64,000 nt of DNA, from NCBI GenBank assembly GCA_963845265.1, contig CAWJRN010000005.1, positions 62,001 to 126,000 of the forward strand, in the 5' to 3' direction. The translations under genes and the position numbers were made by a program. The DNA is from DYRB01 sp963845265 (lineage in GTDB: Bacteria > Pseudomonadota > Gammaproteobacteria > Chromatiales > Chromatiaceae). Every line of letters begins with the position of its first letter. Position 1 is the first letter of the stretch. Below are positions 45,362-54,516 of this stretch, one piece after another. The notes beneath the pieces were generated by a model. That model worked only from the letters and a program-made list of their open reading frames with translations. It searched no databases and was not told the origin of the DNA.

Positions 45362-46141
45362 ATGAACAGACACCCCACAGCCATCATTGAAGACGGCGCC
45401 CAGGTCCACCCAAGCGTCGTCGTGGGGCCCTACTCCATCGTCGAGGCTGGGGCGGTCATCGGTGAGGGGTGCAGCATCGAGTCCTGCGCGCGGATCTACG
45501 GGCACACCCGCATGGGACGCTTCAACCGGGTGTGCCACGGGGTTACGCTGGGCAGCGAACCCCAGGATCTTAGCTATACGCCCGACAAGGCCAAACCGCT
45601 GACCATTGGCAACCACAACCATTTCAAGGAAGGGGTCAATATCAGCCACGGCATCAAGTACGAGCAGGGCACGGTCATCGGCAGTCACAACTACTGGATG
45701 GCCTATTCCCATGCGGGCCACGATTGCACCGTGGGCGACCACAATATCTTCGCCAACACTGCCACCCTGGCGGGGCACTGCGTGGTCGGGGACCGGGTCT
45801 TCCTCTCTGGACAGGTGGCGGTGCATCAGTTTGCCCGCATCGGCTCCTATGCCATGGTCGCCGGGGTCTCCGGGGTTGCCCAGGACGTGCCGCCCTATGT
45901 CACCGCCGACGGCCACCGGGCCCGCTTCGTTGGACTCAACACCGTCGGCCTGCGCCGCAACGGCTTCGATCAGGCGCAGCGCAGCACCATCAAGGCGGTC
46001 TACCGCATCCTGTTCCGCTCCGGGCTGCGCCTGGCGGACGCCCTGCTGCAAGTGGAGGAGGCCTACCCGCACTCGCCACAGGCGACGGGGATCGTCCGCT
46101 TCGTCCAGTCCAGCCAGCGCGGCATCATCTCCTTTTCCTGA
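45362..46141 (+). CDS. lpxA: LpxA-type UDP-N-acetylglucosamine acyltransferase homologue
   Basis: LpxA transfers a 3-hydroxyacyl chain from acyl carrier protein to UDP-GlcNAc, the first lipid A step. The 259 residues form a left-handed beta-helix of hexapeptide repeats and a C-terminal helical part. The catalytic His segment is present as SHAGHDCTVGDH, as are HQFARIGSYAMVAGVSGVAQ and PYVTADGHRARFVGLN. The usual lpxD-fabZ-lpxB partners are missing here; instead the gene lies between purH and purD. It may be a second LpxA-like enzyme or the only one; this cannot be decided from one window. Confidence 0.88.
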   Translation: MNRHPTAIIEDGAQVHPSVVVGPYSIVEAGAVIGEGCSIESCARIYGHTRMGRFNRVCHGVTLGSEPQDLSYTPDKAKPLTIGNHNHFKEGVNISHGIKYEQGTVIGSHNYWMAYSHAGHDCTVGDHNIFANTATLAGHCVVGDRVFLSGQVAVHQFARIGSYAMVAGVSGVAQDVPPYVTADGHRARFVGLNTVGLRRNGFDQAQRSTIKAVYRILFRSGLRLADALLQVEEAYPHSPQATGIVRFVQSSQRGIISFS

Positions 46142-46177
46142 GGCGGCCTCGCCGCCCCAGTCGAGCCCGAGGTTCCC

Positions 46178-47464
46178 ATGAATATCCTGATCGTCGGTAA
46201 CGGTGGGCGCGAGCACGCCCTGGCATGGAAGGCCGCCCAGTCGCCCCTGGCAGAGCGTGTCTACGTCGCCCCCGGAAACGGTGGAACCGCCAGAGAGTCG
46301 GAGGTCGAAAACATCCCCATCGCGGCGGACGACATCCCCGCCCTGGTCGCCTTTGCCACCGCCAATGCCATCGACCTGACCATCATCGGCCCCGAGGCAC
46401 CTCTGGTGGCCGGGGTGACCGACGCCTTCGAGGCCGCCGGGCTGCGTTGCTTGGGCCCACGCAAGGGACCGGCCCAGTTGGAGGGCTCCAAGGCCTTCAC
46501 CAAGGACTTCCTCGCCCGCCATCGCATCCCTACCGCGGCCTACGCGACCTTCTCCGAGACGGCGCCGGCGCTGAAGTACCTGCACCGGGTCGGCGCCCCC
46601 ATCGTGATCAAGGCCGATGGCCTGGCCGCGGGCAAGGGGGTCATCCTCGCCCAGGACCTGGCCACCGCCGAGGCGGCGGTGCGCGACATGCTGGACGGCG
46701 GGCGCTTTGGCGGCGCGGGCCGACGGGTGGTCATCGAGGAGTTCCTGCGCGGCGAGGAGGCGAGCTTCATCGCCCTGGTCGGCGGCGGCCGGATCCTGCC
46801 CATGGCCAGTTCCCAGGATCACAAGGCCAGGGACGATGGCGACCTGGGCCCCAACACCGGGGGCATGGGGGCCTATTCCCCGGCCCCTGTGGTCACCCCC
46901 GAGATCCACGCCCGGATCATGCGGGAGGTCATGGAGCCCACCGTGGCCGGACTGGCCGCAGAAGGCCTACCCTACCTGGGCTTCCTCTATGCCGGGGTCA
47001 TGGTCGCACCCGACGGCACGCCTAAGGTCCTGGAGTTCAACTGCCGCTTCGGCGACCCGGAGACCCAGCCGATCCTGATGCGGCTCCAGTCCGACCTGGT
47101 TGAGCTTTGCCTGTCGGCCACCGACGGACGGCTCGACCAGGCCGAGGCCACCTGGGACCCACGCCCCGCCCTAGGGGTCGTCATGGCGGCAGGGGGTTAC
47201 CCGGGCGACTACAACAAGGGCGACATCATCTACGGCCTCGACGCACCGGAAGCCGCGGACTGCAAAGTTTTCCATGCGGGTACCGCGCTACGGGACACAG
47301 ATGTGGTCACCAACGGCGGCCGCGTCCTGTGCGTCACCGCGCTAGGGGCAAGCGTGGGGAAGGCTCAGGCCAGAGCCTATACCCGGATCGGCCAGATCCA
47401 CTGGACAGGGGCCTACCATCGGCACGACATTGGTCATCGCGCCATCGCACGGGAACTGACCTAG
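46178..47464 (+). CDS. purD: Phosphoribosylamine-glycine ligase
   Basis: PurD joins glycine to phosphoribosylamine in purine synthesis. The 428-residue ATP-grasp enzyme begins MNILIVGNGGREHALAWK, with the ATP-grasp region around HRVGAPIVIKADGLAAGKGV, and the LEFNCRFGDPETQ motif. Its TAG stop lies in a CTAG whose other strand is the TAG stop of the convergent amgK-like gene, so the two genes meet exactly. It follows the lpxA homologue by 36 bases. Confidence 0.97.
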   Translation: MNILIVGNGGREHALAWKAAQSPLAERVYVAPGNGGTARESEVENIPIAADDIPALVAFATANAIDLTIIGPEAPLVAGVTDAFEAAGLRCLGPRKGPAQLEGSKAFTKDFLARHRIPTAAYATFSETAPALKYLHRVGAPIVIKADGLAAGKGVILAQDLATAEAAVRDMLDGGRFGGAGRRVVIEEFLRGEEASFIALVGGGRILPMASSQDHKARDDGDLGPNTGGMGAYSPAPVVTPEIHARIMREVMEPTVAGLAAEGLPYLGFLYAGVMVAPDGTPKVLEFNCRFGDPETQPILMRLQSDLVELCLSATDGRLDQAEATWDPRPALGVVMAAGGYPGDYNKGDIIYGLDAPEAADCKVFHAGTALRDTDVVTNGGRVLCVTALGASVGKAQARAYTRIGQIHWTGAYHRHDIGHRAIARELT

Positions 47465-48513
47465 CGACAGACCCTTCGGTGCGGTCGATTCCGGCCTGGC
47501 GCCTGGTTTTTCGGCTCCCGTGGGCCGCATAGCCGGTCTTGGTCGGCCAGCACCCGTTCTCGCATGAAACACTCTAGCTGCGCCAACTCCGGATAGGCAG
47601 CAGCCACCTCGACCACGTAACCCAGGGTGCGTGGGATATCGGCCAGATAGCCAGGCTTGCCGTCCCGATGGTACAGGCGCGCGAAAATCCCACTCGCCTT
47701 GAGGTGCCGCTGCACCCCCATTAGATCAAACCAGCGCCGGAAGCGCCCCTCATGCCCCTGCTCCAGGACCCCTGACTGCACAGCCAGCTCGAAATAGCCC
47801 GAAGCCCATTCCCGCACCCGCGCCTCGGGCCAGGCGATGTAGCAGTCCCGCAGCAAAGAGACCAGATCGTAGGTTACCGGACCAACGACCGCGTCCTGAA
47901 AGTCCAACACCCCTGGGTTATGCGCTGGCACCACCATCAAATTGCGAGAATGGTAGTCGCGATGAACGCTGACCTGCGGCTGCTCCAGTGCATTGTTCAC
48001 CAGACAGTCCCAGGCCGCATCGAGCATGGTCGCCTCCGCCGCCGACGGCCTAAGACCCAGATGCCTATCCAGGAGCCATTCCTGGAAAATCGCCAGTTCC
48101 CGACGTAGGAAGGGACCATCATAGACGGGCAGCCCATCGGTTGGACCACAGGCCTGGATCGTCGCCAGGGCCGCCAAGGCGTCGCCGTAGAGGCGCTCGC
48201 AGTTAGCCTCGTCCAGCGCGTCCAGGTAGGACCTCTCGCCCAGGTCGCCGAGCAACAGGAGACCGCGGTCGAGGTCCTGGGCGAAAACCTCCGGGGCATT
48301 CAGGCCAATGGCCCGCAACTGCCCAGCAATAGCCACGAAGCGGCTGCAATCCTCTTGCTCCGGGGGGGCGTCCATGACGATGAGCGTCCGCCCTCCCTGC
48401 CGCAACCGCCAGTAACGACGAAAGCTCGCGTCGGACGACGCGGGCGCCAACTCCAAGTTCGCGACCCCGAGAATATCCCTAAGCCACTCTCCCACCAGCC
48501 CAAGTCGACTCAC
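47461..48513 (-). CDS. amgK: AmgK-like anomeric MurNAc/GlcNAc kinase
   Basis: The protein belongs to the aminoglycoside-phosphotransferase-fold kinases, in the subgroup of AmgK, which phosphorylates MurNAc and GlcNAc at the anomeric position in the cell-wall recycling route. It has the Brenner motif VSVHRDYHSRNLMV and the metal-binding LDFQDAV. The product is about 350 residues. GTG at 48513, preceded by GGGGGG at five bases, is preferred; GTG at 48519 is an alternative. AmgK is usually paired with the MurU nucleotidyltransferase gene. None is present here, so recycling would need murU elsewhere. It is divergent from lptD, as in pseudomonads. Confidence 0.85.
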   Translation of the reverse strand: MSRLGLVGEWLRDILGVANLELAPASSDASFRRYWRLRQGGRTLIVMDAPPEQEDCSRFVAIAGQLRAIGLNAPEVFAQDLDRGLLLLGDLGERSYLDALDEANCERLYGDALAALATIQACGPTDGLPVYDGPFLRRELAIFQEWLLDRHLGLRPSAAEATMLDAAWDCLVNNALEQPQVSVHRDYHSRNLMVVPAHNPGVLDFQDAVVGPVTYDLVSLLRDCYIAWPEARVREWASGYFELAVQSGVLEQGHEGRFRRWFDLMGVQRHLKASGIFARLYHRDGKPGYLADIPRTLGYVVEVAAAYPELAQLECFMRERVLADQDRLCGPREPKNQAPGRNRPHRRVCR

Positions 48514-48682
48514 TATCACCCCCCGTAGCGCGCTTCGCCGGACCGACGGGCCGACACCAGGGCCAAGACAAATTGCCGCAGGCGCCTGAATGTGCGATTT
48601 TAACCGCTCTGCTCAGCCCAGGTTGCCCCGATGCGACCGCCAGTGCCGGGCCCAGGATATCGCCCCACACAAAAGCAGACCC

Positions 48683-51070
48683 GTGCCACCCCGAAGCATT
48701 CCAATCACCGCCCTCGGCCTCGCCTTCGCCCTCCATGCCATTGCCGCTCCGGCTGCGCTGGACCCTGGTGAACGGGTGGCGACCGAGCGCACCGCTACCG
48801 CACCCGCAACGGACCAGGGTACTACCCCAGCCAAAACGCCTGCGGCCGTCACCGTTGCCCCCATGACCCCGGAGGAAACCGCCGTCGCCGAGGCCCGCCT
48901 GAACCTCGGGCTGGCTTGGGATTACTGCGGACCTAGGCCCGCAACCCTAGGCCCCGCGCCCATCCCGGCAATGCCGGGGGACAGCGAGCCGGTCAACATC
49001 GACGCGGACGCGGCCGAATACGATCAAAATGCCCAACTTGCGCGCCTCAGTGGCGACGTGGAGATCCGCCGCGCCGGCCAGACGATTGAAGCCGGCGAGG
49101 CGACCTACAACCAGGTCACCGGTGATGCCGTCACCAGCGACGGCACCTTCCTCGAACACCCTGGACTGCGGGTAGCCGGCTCGCGCGCCGAGTTCCGCCT
49201 CGGCACCGACCAGGGGAGCGTGTGGAACGCCCATTACCGCCTCACAGGTGCAAGCAACGCCCGCGGCACCGCCGATCGGGTGGAGATCCTTTCTCGGGAC
49301 ACAGCCCACTTCGACAACATCGTCTACACCACCTGCCCCCCGACATCGAAGGCCTGGTCGTTACGGGCGAAGACCCTGGATGTCGACCAAAAGGAGGGTC
49401 GGGGAGAGGCGCGCAACGCCACGCTGAGGGTGCTCGACGTCCCGGTACTCTACACCCCCTACTTTAGTTTCCCGATCGACGACCGGCGCAAGAGCGGCTT
49501 GTTGATACCCACCGTCGGCGTCTCGGACACCACAGGGTTCGACCTGACCCTGCCCTATTACTTCAACATCGCGCCCAACCTGGACGCGACCCTGTCACCG
49601 CGCATCATGACCGAGCGCGGACTCATGCTCGGAGGGGAGGTGCGTGCCCTCACCGAGGCACAGCACGGCACCATCGAGGGCCAGATCCTCCCGAACGACG
49701 CCAAGGCCGAGGGAAACCCGACCCGCTGGGCTATTCACGCGGATCAATCCGGTCGCTTCGGGCAGCGTTGGTCTACTGCCGTTAACTACAATGCAGTCTC
49801 CGACGACCAGTACCTGGCGGATTTCGGCAATCGCCTGGAGACCACCAGCGTGCGCAACCTGGAACAACGCGGAGACCTGAGCTACGGCGGTGACGGCTGG
49901 TCCCTATTATCCAGGGTGCAGCATTTCCAGACCGTGGATGAGACCATCGCACCAATCGACCGACCCTATAGCCGACTGCCACAACTCCTGCTGAACGTTT
50001 CTCCCTGGCACAGCGCCGCCGGTCTAGAGGCGGGCGGCGACGCCGAGTACGACTGGTTCGACCACAGCACCCAGGTAGACGGCCAACGTGCCGCCATCGC
50101 CCCTTGGGTGAGCTGGCCACTTCGGCGGCCCTACGGCCACTTGATTCCTCGCGCCAAGCTACGTGCAACGGCCTATGCCCTGGAAGGACAACAAGAAGGG
50201 CTCGATGCGCAGCCCGCCTATGCCATCCCAACCCTGAGCCTGGATGGCAAACTGATCTTCGAACGATCCACCAATTGGTTCGGGACCCACGCGCTACAGA
50301 CTTTGGAGCCGCGCGCCTATTACCTGCTCACCCCATACCAGGACCAGGACGACGCCCCGACCTTCGATACCACCGAGCTGGACTTCAGCTTCGCGAGCCT
50401 GTTTCGGGACAACCGCTACGCCGGACGCGACCGCGTCGGCGATGCCAACCAGCTGACGCTGGGGATTACCTCCCGCACCCTGGATGAAGGCACAGGCCGC
50501 GAAATGTTCAGCGTCAGCCTCGGCCAGATCCTCTTTTTTGAGGATCGACGAGTCCAACCTACTGGGGTGTCTCCGGACAGCCGGACATCCTCGGTGGCTG
50601 GGGAGTTCACCGCCCGACTGCTGGACAACTGGAGCGCACGTGCCAGCCTGCAATACGACCCCAGCGCCGACACCAACCCCTGGGAACGGCGGGTCTTGCA
50701 GATCCATTACCAAACGCCGGAAGCGCGCCTGTTGAACCTTGCCTACCGGTATAATCTGGGCAATAGCACCCTCGATCGCTACGAAGACACGGACCTGGCC
50801 TTCCGCCTACCGATAGGGCAGCGTGTCGAGTTGGTGGGCCGCTGGCTATACTCGCTGCTCTACGACCAAACCATGGACTCGTTCGCGGGTATCGAATTCG
50901 GTCAGTGCTGCTGGCGCATGCGTCTGCTAGCCCGCAATTTCAAGAACAGCCCCGACACCAACGGCACCACCTCGGTCATGCTTCAGCTCGAGCTGGCCGG
51001 ACTCGGCACCTTCGGGCAATCCGTCGACAAATTCCTGGAGAGTGGCATCTATGGCTATCACACGGACTGA
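48683..51070 (+). CDS. lptD: LPS-assembly outer-membrane protein LptD
   Basis: LptD inserts lipopolysaccharide into the outer leaflet with LptE. The product from GTG 48683 is 795 residues with a signal peptide (ITALGLAFALHAIAAPA), an N-terminal beta-jellyroll (OstA-like) domain, and a C-terminal 26-strand barrel. The four cysteines required for its disulfides are present: C82 and C218 in the N-terminal part, and the adjacent pair C742-C743 near the end, matching the E. coli pattern. A frame to 48590 adds 31 non-signal residues and is less likely. It leads lptD-surA-pdxA, and lptE is encoded elsewhere in the window. Confidence 0.96.
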   Translation: MPPRSIPITALGLAFALHAIAAPAALDPGERVATERTATAPATDQGTTPAKTPAAVTVAPMTPEETAVAEARLNLGLAWDYCGPRPATLGPAPIPAMPGDSEPVNIDADAAEYDQNAQLARLSGDVEIRRAGQTIEAGEATYNQVTGDAVTSDGTFLEHPGLRVAGSRAEFRLGTDQGSVWNAHYRLTGASNARGTADRVEILSRDTAHFDNIVYTTCPPTSKAWSLRAKTLDVDQKEGRGEARNATLRVLDVPVLYTPYFSFPIDDRRKSGLLIPTVGVSDTTGFDLTLPYYFNIAPNLDATLSPRIMTERGLMLGGEVRALTEAQHGTIEGQILPNDAKAEGNPTRWAIHADQSGRFGQRWSTAVNYNAVSDDQYLADFGNRLETTSVRNLEQRGDLSYGGDGWSLLSRVQHFQTVDETIAPIDRPYSRLPQLLLNVSPWHSAAGLEAGGDAEYDWFDHSTQVDGQRAAIAPWVSWPLRRPYGHLIPRAKLRATAYALEGQQEGLDAQPAYAIPTLSLDGKLIFERSTNWFGTHALQTLEPRAYYLLTPYQDQDDAPTFDTTELDFSFASLFRDNRYAGRDRVGDANQLTLGITSRTLDEGTGREMFSVSLGQILFFEDRRVQPTGVSPDSRTSSVAGEFTARLLDNWSARASLQYDPSADTNPWERRVLQIHYQTPEARLLNLAYRYNLGNSTLDRYEDTDLAFRLPIGQRVELVGRWLYSLLYDQTMDSFAGIEFGQCCWRMRLLARNFKNSPDTNGTTSVMLQLELAGLGTFGQSVDKFLESGIYGYHTD

Positions 51071-52379
51071 TTTGCCCTTGGGGCTTCGTGCCGCGGCGCT
51101 CGCCGCCTTGTTGGTCGCTCCCGCGCCCGCACTGGTCGGTGCTGCCGACACCGAAGAGCTCAACGGCATCGTTGCTGTGGTCAACGACGACGTGATCGTC
51201 AATAGCGAGTTGCAGCGCGCCGTCGCCGCGATCGTTCCCGAACTCCGGGCGCGCGGGGCGGAGATCCCTCCGGCCAAGGTCCTGGACAAGCAAGTCTTGG
51301 AGCGCCTTATCTCCAAGCGATTGCAGGCCCAGCGAGCGGATCAGCTCGGCATCAAGGTGGACGACGCCAAGCTGACCCAGACCATGGCCAGCATCGCTGC
51401 CCGCAACGGACTGACCCTGGAGGAACTGCGCGCAGCCCTGGAAAATGGTGGCGTGAGTTTCGAGTCCTTTCGCGAGGACACACGCAGCCAGATGATCGAT
51501 TCCCAGGTACAGCAGCAGGAGGTCATCAACAACATCACGGTGACCGAACCGGAGGTTGATCGCTTTTTGGAAAAAGAGTCAGGCCGCCTGGTCGAGCGCT
51601 CTGAGGTCCGCCTGCAACACATCCTCATCGCCTTCCCGGAACCGGCCTCCCCAGAGCAGGTTCGCAAGGCCCAAACCAAGGCCGCCGGGCTGGTCCGTCA
51701 ACTGCGTGGGGGCACCGATTTCGCCAAACTCGCCATCGCCAACTCCGACGGACAGCAGGCCCTGGAGGGGGGAGATCTAGGCTGGTTCAAGGTCGCCGAG
51801 GTCCCGTCCCTGGCGGAGGAGGCTGCGCGCACCCTGGGCAAGGGCGAAGTCAGCGATCCCTTGCGCAGTGCAGGCGGTTTCCACATCATCAAGATCAGCG
51901 ATATCAAGGGTACCGAGACCGAGGTCGTCAGCCAGACCCACGCACGCCACATCCTGGTCAAAACCAACGAGGTCCTCTCCGACAACGACGCCAAAACCCG
52001 GCTGGAGCAATTGCGCTTGCGCATCGTCGGCGGCGCCGATTTCGAGACCCTGGCTCGATCCAACTCCGACGACACCGGATCCGCCCTAAAGGGCGGTGAT
52101 TTAGGCTGGGTCAGCCCGGGCGACACGGTCCCCGAATTCGAGCAAGCAATGAACGCGCTGCCGCCCAAGGGCATCAGCCAGCCGTTCAAGAGCCCCTTTG
52201 GCTGGCACATCGTGGAGGTTATCGAGCGTCGCCAGGCCGACACGACAGACGAAGTCATGCGCCAGAAGGCCAAGGCAGCCATCCGCAAGCGCAAGGCCAG
52301 TGAGGCTATCGAACTTTGGCTGCGGCGCCTGCGGGACGAGGCCTATGTCGAGGTCCGTCTCGACACCGAGGACGACTGA
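51051..52379 (+). CDS. surA: Periplasmic chaperone/peptidyl-prolyl isomerase SurA
   Basis: SurA escorts unfolded outer-membrane proteins to BamA. The 442-residue protein has a signal peptide (LRAAALAALLVAPAPALVGA), an N-terminal chaperone domain, two parvulin domains (starting about VRLQHILIAF near 185 and THARHILVKT near 295), and a C-terminal helix that completes the chaperone core. The ATG at 51051 has GGAG upstream and overlaps the end of lptD by 20 bases. An in-frame GTG nine bases earlier is less likely. Confidence 0.96.
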   Translation: MAITRTDLPLGLRAAALAALLVAPAPALVGAADTEELNGIVAVVNDDVIVNSELQRAVAAIVPELRARGAEIPPAKVLDKQVLERLISKRLQAQRADQLGIKVDDAKLTQTMASIAARNGLTLEELRAALENGGVSFESFREDTRSQMIDSQVQQQEVINNITVTEPEVDRFLEKESGRLVERSEVRLQHILIAFPEPASPEQVRKAQTKAAGLVRQLRGGTDFAKLAIANSDGQQALEGGDLGWFKVAEVPSLAEEAARTLGKGEVSDPLRSAGGFHIIKISDIKGTETEVVSQTHARHILVKTNEVLSDNDAKTRLEQLRLRIVGGADFETLARSNSDDTGSALKGGDLGWVSPGDTVPEFEQAMNALPPKGISQPFKSPFGWHIVEVIERRQADTTDEVMRQKAKAAIRKRKASEAIELWLRRLRDEAYVEVRLDTEDD

Positions 52380-52386
52380 GCCCATC

Positions 52387-53391
52387 GTGGGCCACAACCA
52401 CGCCGTCCCACGCCTCGCCCTAACCCCGGGAGAGCCGGCTGGGATTGGCCCCGATCTATGCGTGCGCATTGCCCAACGCGACTGGCCTAGCGAACTGGTC
52501 GCGATAGCGGATCCACGCCTCCTCGCAGACCGTGCGGCCGCCCTCGGGCTGAAGCTGACCCTCTCCACCTGGGACCCGGCCGGCGCTGCGACCGCGCACC
52601 AGTCCGGGACCCTCAAGGTCTTCCCCGCATCCATCCTGTCGGCTGAGGTTCGCGCAGGTCACCTGGACCGCGCCAATGCGGCCTATGTGGTAACAACCCT
52701 CAAGGCTGCCTGCGACGGCTGCCTGACGGGACGCTTCGATGCCCTGGTGACCGGCCCGGTCCACAAAGGCGTGATTAACGACGCGGGCGTGTCCTTCTCC
52801 GGACACACCGAACTGCTGGCGGAACGCTGTGCAGCCGACCCGGTCATGATGCTGATCGCCCCCAGGCTGCGCGTCGCACTAGCCACGACCCACCTGCCCC
52901 TGTCCGCCGTCAGTCAGGCCATCACAGGGGACCTATTGACGCGGGTCCTGCGCACCCTCGATCGCGATCTGCGCTCGCGCTTCGGCATCGCCAGACCGCG
53001 CATCCTGGTGTGTGGCCTCAACCCCCATGCGGGCGAAGGAGGTCACCTGGGACGCGAAGAAATCGAGGTCATCGAGCCCAGCCTGGCCAGGCTACGCACC
53101 GAGGGACTGAACCTCACCGGACCACTCCCGGCAGATACCGCCTTTCTGCCGCCGAGACTGGTCGAGGCAGACGCAATCCTGGCCATGTATCACGACCAGG
53201 GGCTACCCGTCCTCAAGCACCTTGGCTTCGGGCACGCGGTGAACGTCACGTTAGGGCTGCCCATCATTCGCACCTCAGTAGACCATGGCACGGCCCTGGA
53301 CTTGGCCGGGACAGGACAGGGCGACTCCGGGAGCCTGGAGGCAGCCATCTCCTGCGCCGAGGAGATGATCCGCCAGGGAAATGCTGGTTAA
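52387..53391 (+). CDS. pdxA: 4-hydroxythreonine-4-phosphate dehydrogenase
   Basis: PdxA oxidises 4-phosphohydroxythreonine in vitamin B6 synthesis. The 334-residue protein opens LALTPGEPAGIGPDL after a GTG start eight bases beyond surA. The zinc-binding and substrate motifs SFSGHTELLA, GLNPHAGEGG and MYHDQGL are present. The stop codon TAA is also the left half of a duplicated TAA that borders the palindromic element at 53389-53551. The usual next gene, ksgA, is absent. Confidence 0.95.
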   Translation: MGHNHAVPRLALTPGEPAGIGPDLCVRIAQRDWPSELVAIADPRLLADRAAALGLKLTLSTWDPAGAATAHQSGTLKVFPASILSAEVRAGHLDRANAAYVVTTLKAACDGCLTGRFDALVTGPVHKGVINDAGVSFSGHTELLAERCAADPVMMLIAPRLRVALATTHLPLSAVSQAITGDLLTRVLRTLDRDLRSRFGIARPRILVCGLNPHAGEGGHLGREEIEVIEPSLARLRTEGLNLTGPLPADTAFLPPRLVEADAILAMYHDQGLPVLKHLGFGHAVNVTLGLPIIRTSVDHGTALDLAGTGQGDSGSLEAAISCAEEMIRQGNAG

Positions 53392-53551
53392 GGCGATTGC
53401 CGGAGATTCTCGTACCAGATTGCGCTGTATTTTTGTTCGGCTTCAAGGAGTGACAACAGGCGCATAGTCGCACTATGCAACTGTTGTCCCGACGCCGAAG
53501 CCGAGCGAAAAGACAAGCAGGATGGTATGAGAATTGACAGAAATCGCCTAA
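53389..53551. mobile_element. Symmetric palindromic insertion element bounded by TAA duplications
   Basis: The element is symmetric about position 53470. TAA triplets at 53389-53391 and 53549-53551 flank inner termini GGCGATT and AATCGCC. Near-complementary arms of about 70 bp share ATTCTCGTACCA/TGGTATGAGAAT, TTCGGCTTC/GAAGCCGA and GACAACAG/CTGTTGTC, and a central GCATAGT-CGC-ACTATGC closes it. It contains no gene. The 3-bp TAA flank would fit a target duplication of the TNA kind made by IS5/IS1031-type transposases. The left TAA serves as the pdxA stop codon. Confidence 0.6.
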
Positions 53552-53567
53552 AGCCATCCCTGGCTTT
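53550..53567. terminator. Bidirectional hairpin between pdxA element and Gfo/Idh gene
   Basis: AAAGCCA-TCCC-TGGCTTT has a perfect 7-bp stem immediately after the palindromic element and 13 bases beyond the end of the minus-strand oxidoreductase gene. Its A-rich and T-rich ends suit termination from either side. Confidence 0.5.
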
Positions 53568-53580
53568 AATCAGCATTTCC

Positions 53581-54516
53581 CTAAGCGTGGGTCTTGGCTC
53601 GCACTTGGAGCGCAACCTCCAACGCCTTGAGCCCAACGCGACCATCGACGATGGGACGACGCCCCTCGCGCACGCAGGCGACGAAGCTCTCAAGCTCCTT
53701 GTCCAGCGGTTTGACCGACTCGATTTGGATGCGCTCACGCACAATCTCCGGCCGCTCCTGCCCAGGGACCCGCCTGGTCTCTGCAACATCAATGGTCTGG
53801 TCGATAAAGTCTAGGGACAGGTACATCCCCGGCTGGAAGACGCGGATGCGCCGCATCTTCTTCTCCGACACCCGGCTCGCAACCACATTGGCCACGGCGC
53901 CGTTGGCAAACTCCAGTTGGGCAGTAGCGATATCCACGTGCTCAGTCAGGATTGGGGAACCAATGGCGGTGATGTGAGCGATTTCCGATCCGACCAGGGA
54001 CAGGATGATGTCGATATCGTGGATCATCAGGTCGGAGACGACATCCACGTCGGTGCCACGCTCCACGAAACCACCCATGCGCTGGGCCTCGATATATCGC
54101 GGCTCGGTGATGCGCTCGGCAAGCGCCATGACCCCGGCGTTGAAACGCTCCACGTGCCCGACCTGCAGAATGGCCCCGGCGGCCTCGGCCAGACGCACGA
54201 TCTCGGCGCCGTCCTCCACCGTCCCGGCAATGGGTTTCTCCATCAACAGGTGGACCCCGTGGCCCAACACCGAGGCAGCCACCTCTAGATGCGCCGTGGT
54301 AGGGACGACCACGCTGACCGCGTCCACCACTGCGGCGAGGGCCTCAGCATCGGCAAAGACCTCGCACCCCGCCTCAGAGGCCACCTCCGCAGCCCGCTGC
54401 GGATCGGCATCCACCACGCCGACCAACTCCGCCCCCGCCATGCGAGAGTAAATCAGGGCATGGAAGCGCCCGAGATACCCCACTCCAATCACCCCTACGC
54501 GCAGCTTATCGGCCAT
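53581..54516 (-). CDS. Gfo/Idh/MocA-family oxidoreductase, possibly GnnA-like
   Basis: The 311-residue NAD(P)-dependent enzyme starts MADKLRVGVIGVGYLGRFHA with the dinucleotide-binding GVGYLG at 11-16, and has the catalytic lysine motif EKP at 93-95 within LLMEKPIAG. A VGHVERFNAG motif and a C-terminal beta-sheet domain follow. The sequence style resembles GnnA, the UDP-GlcNAc 3-dehydrogenase used with a GnnB transaminase to make amide-linked lipid A. No gnnB is nearby, so the substrate remains open. The ATG at 54516 is used; the frame up to 54588 is not family-like. Confidence 0.82.
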   Translation of the reverse strand: MADKLRVGVIGVGYLGRFHALIYSRMAGAELVGVVDADPQRAAEVASEAGCEVFADAEALAAVVDAVSVVVPTTAHLEVAASVLGHGVHLLMEKPIAGTVEDGAEIVRLAEAAGAILQVGHVERFNAGVMALAERITEPRYIEAQRMGGFVERGTDVDVVSDLMIHDIDIILSLVGSEIAHITAIGSPILTEHVDIATAQLEFANGAVANVVASRVSEKKMRRIRVFQPGMYLSLDFIDQTIDVAETRRVPGQERPEIVRERIQIESVKPLDKELESFVACVREGRRPIVDGRVGLKALEVALQVRAKTHA

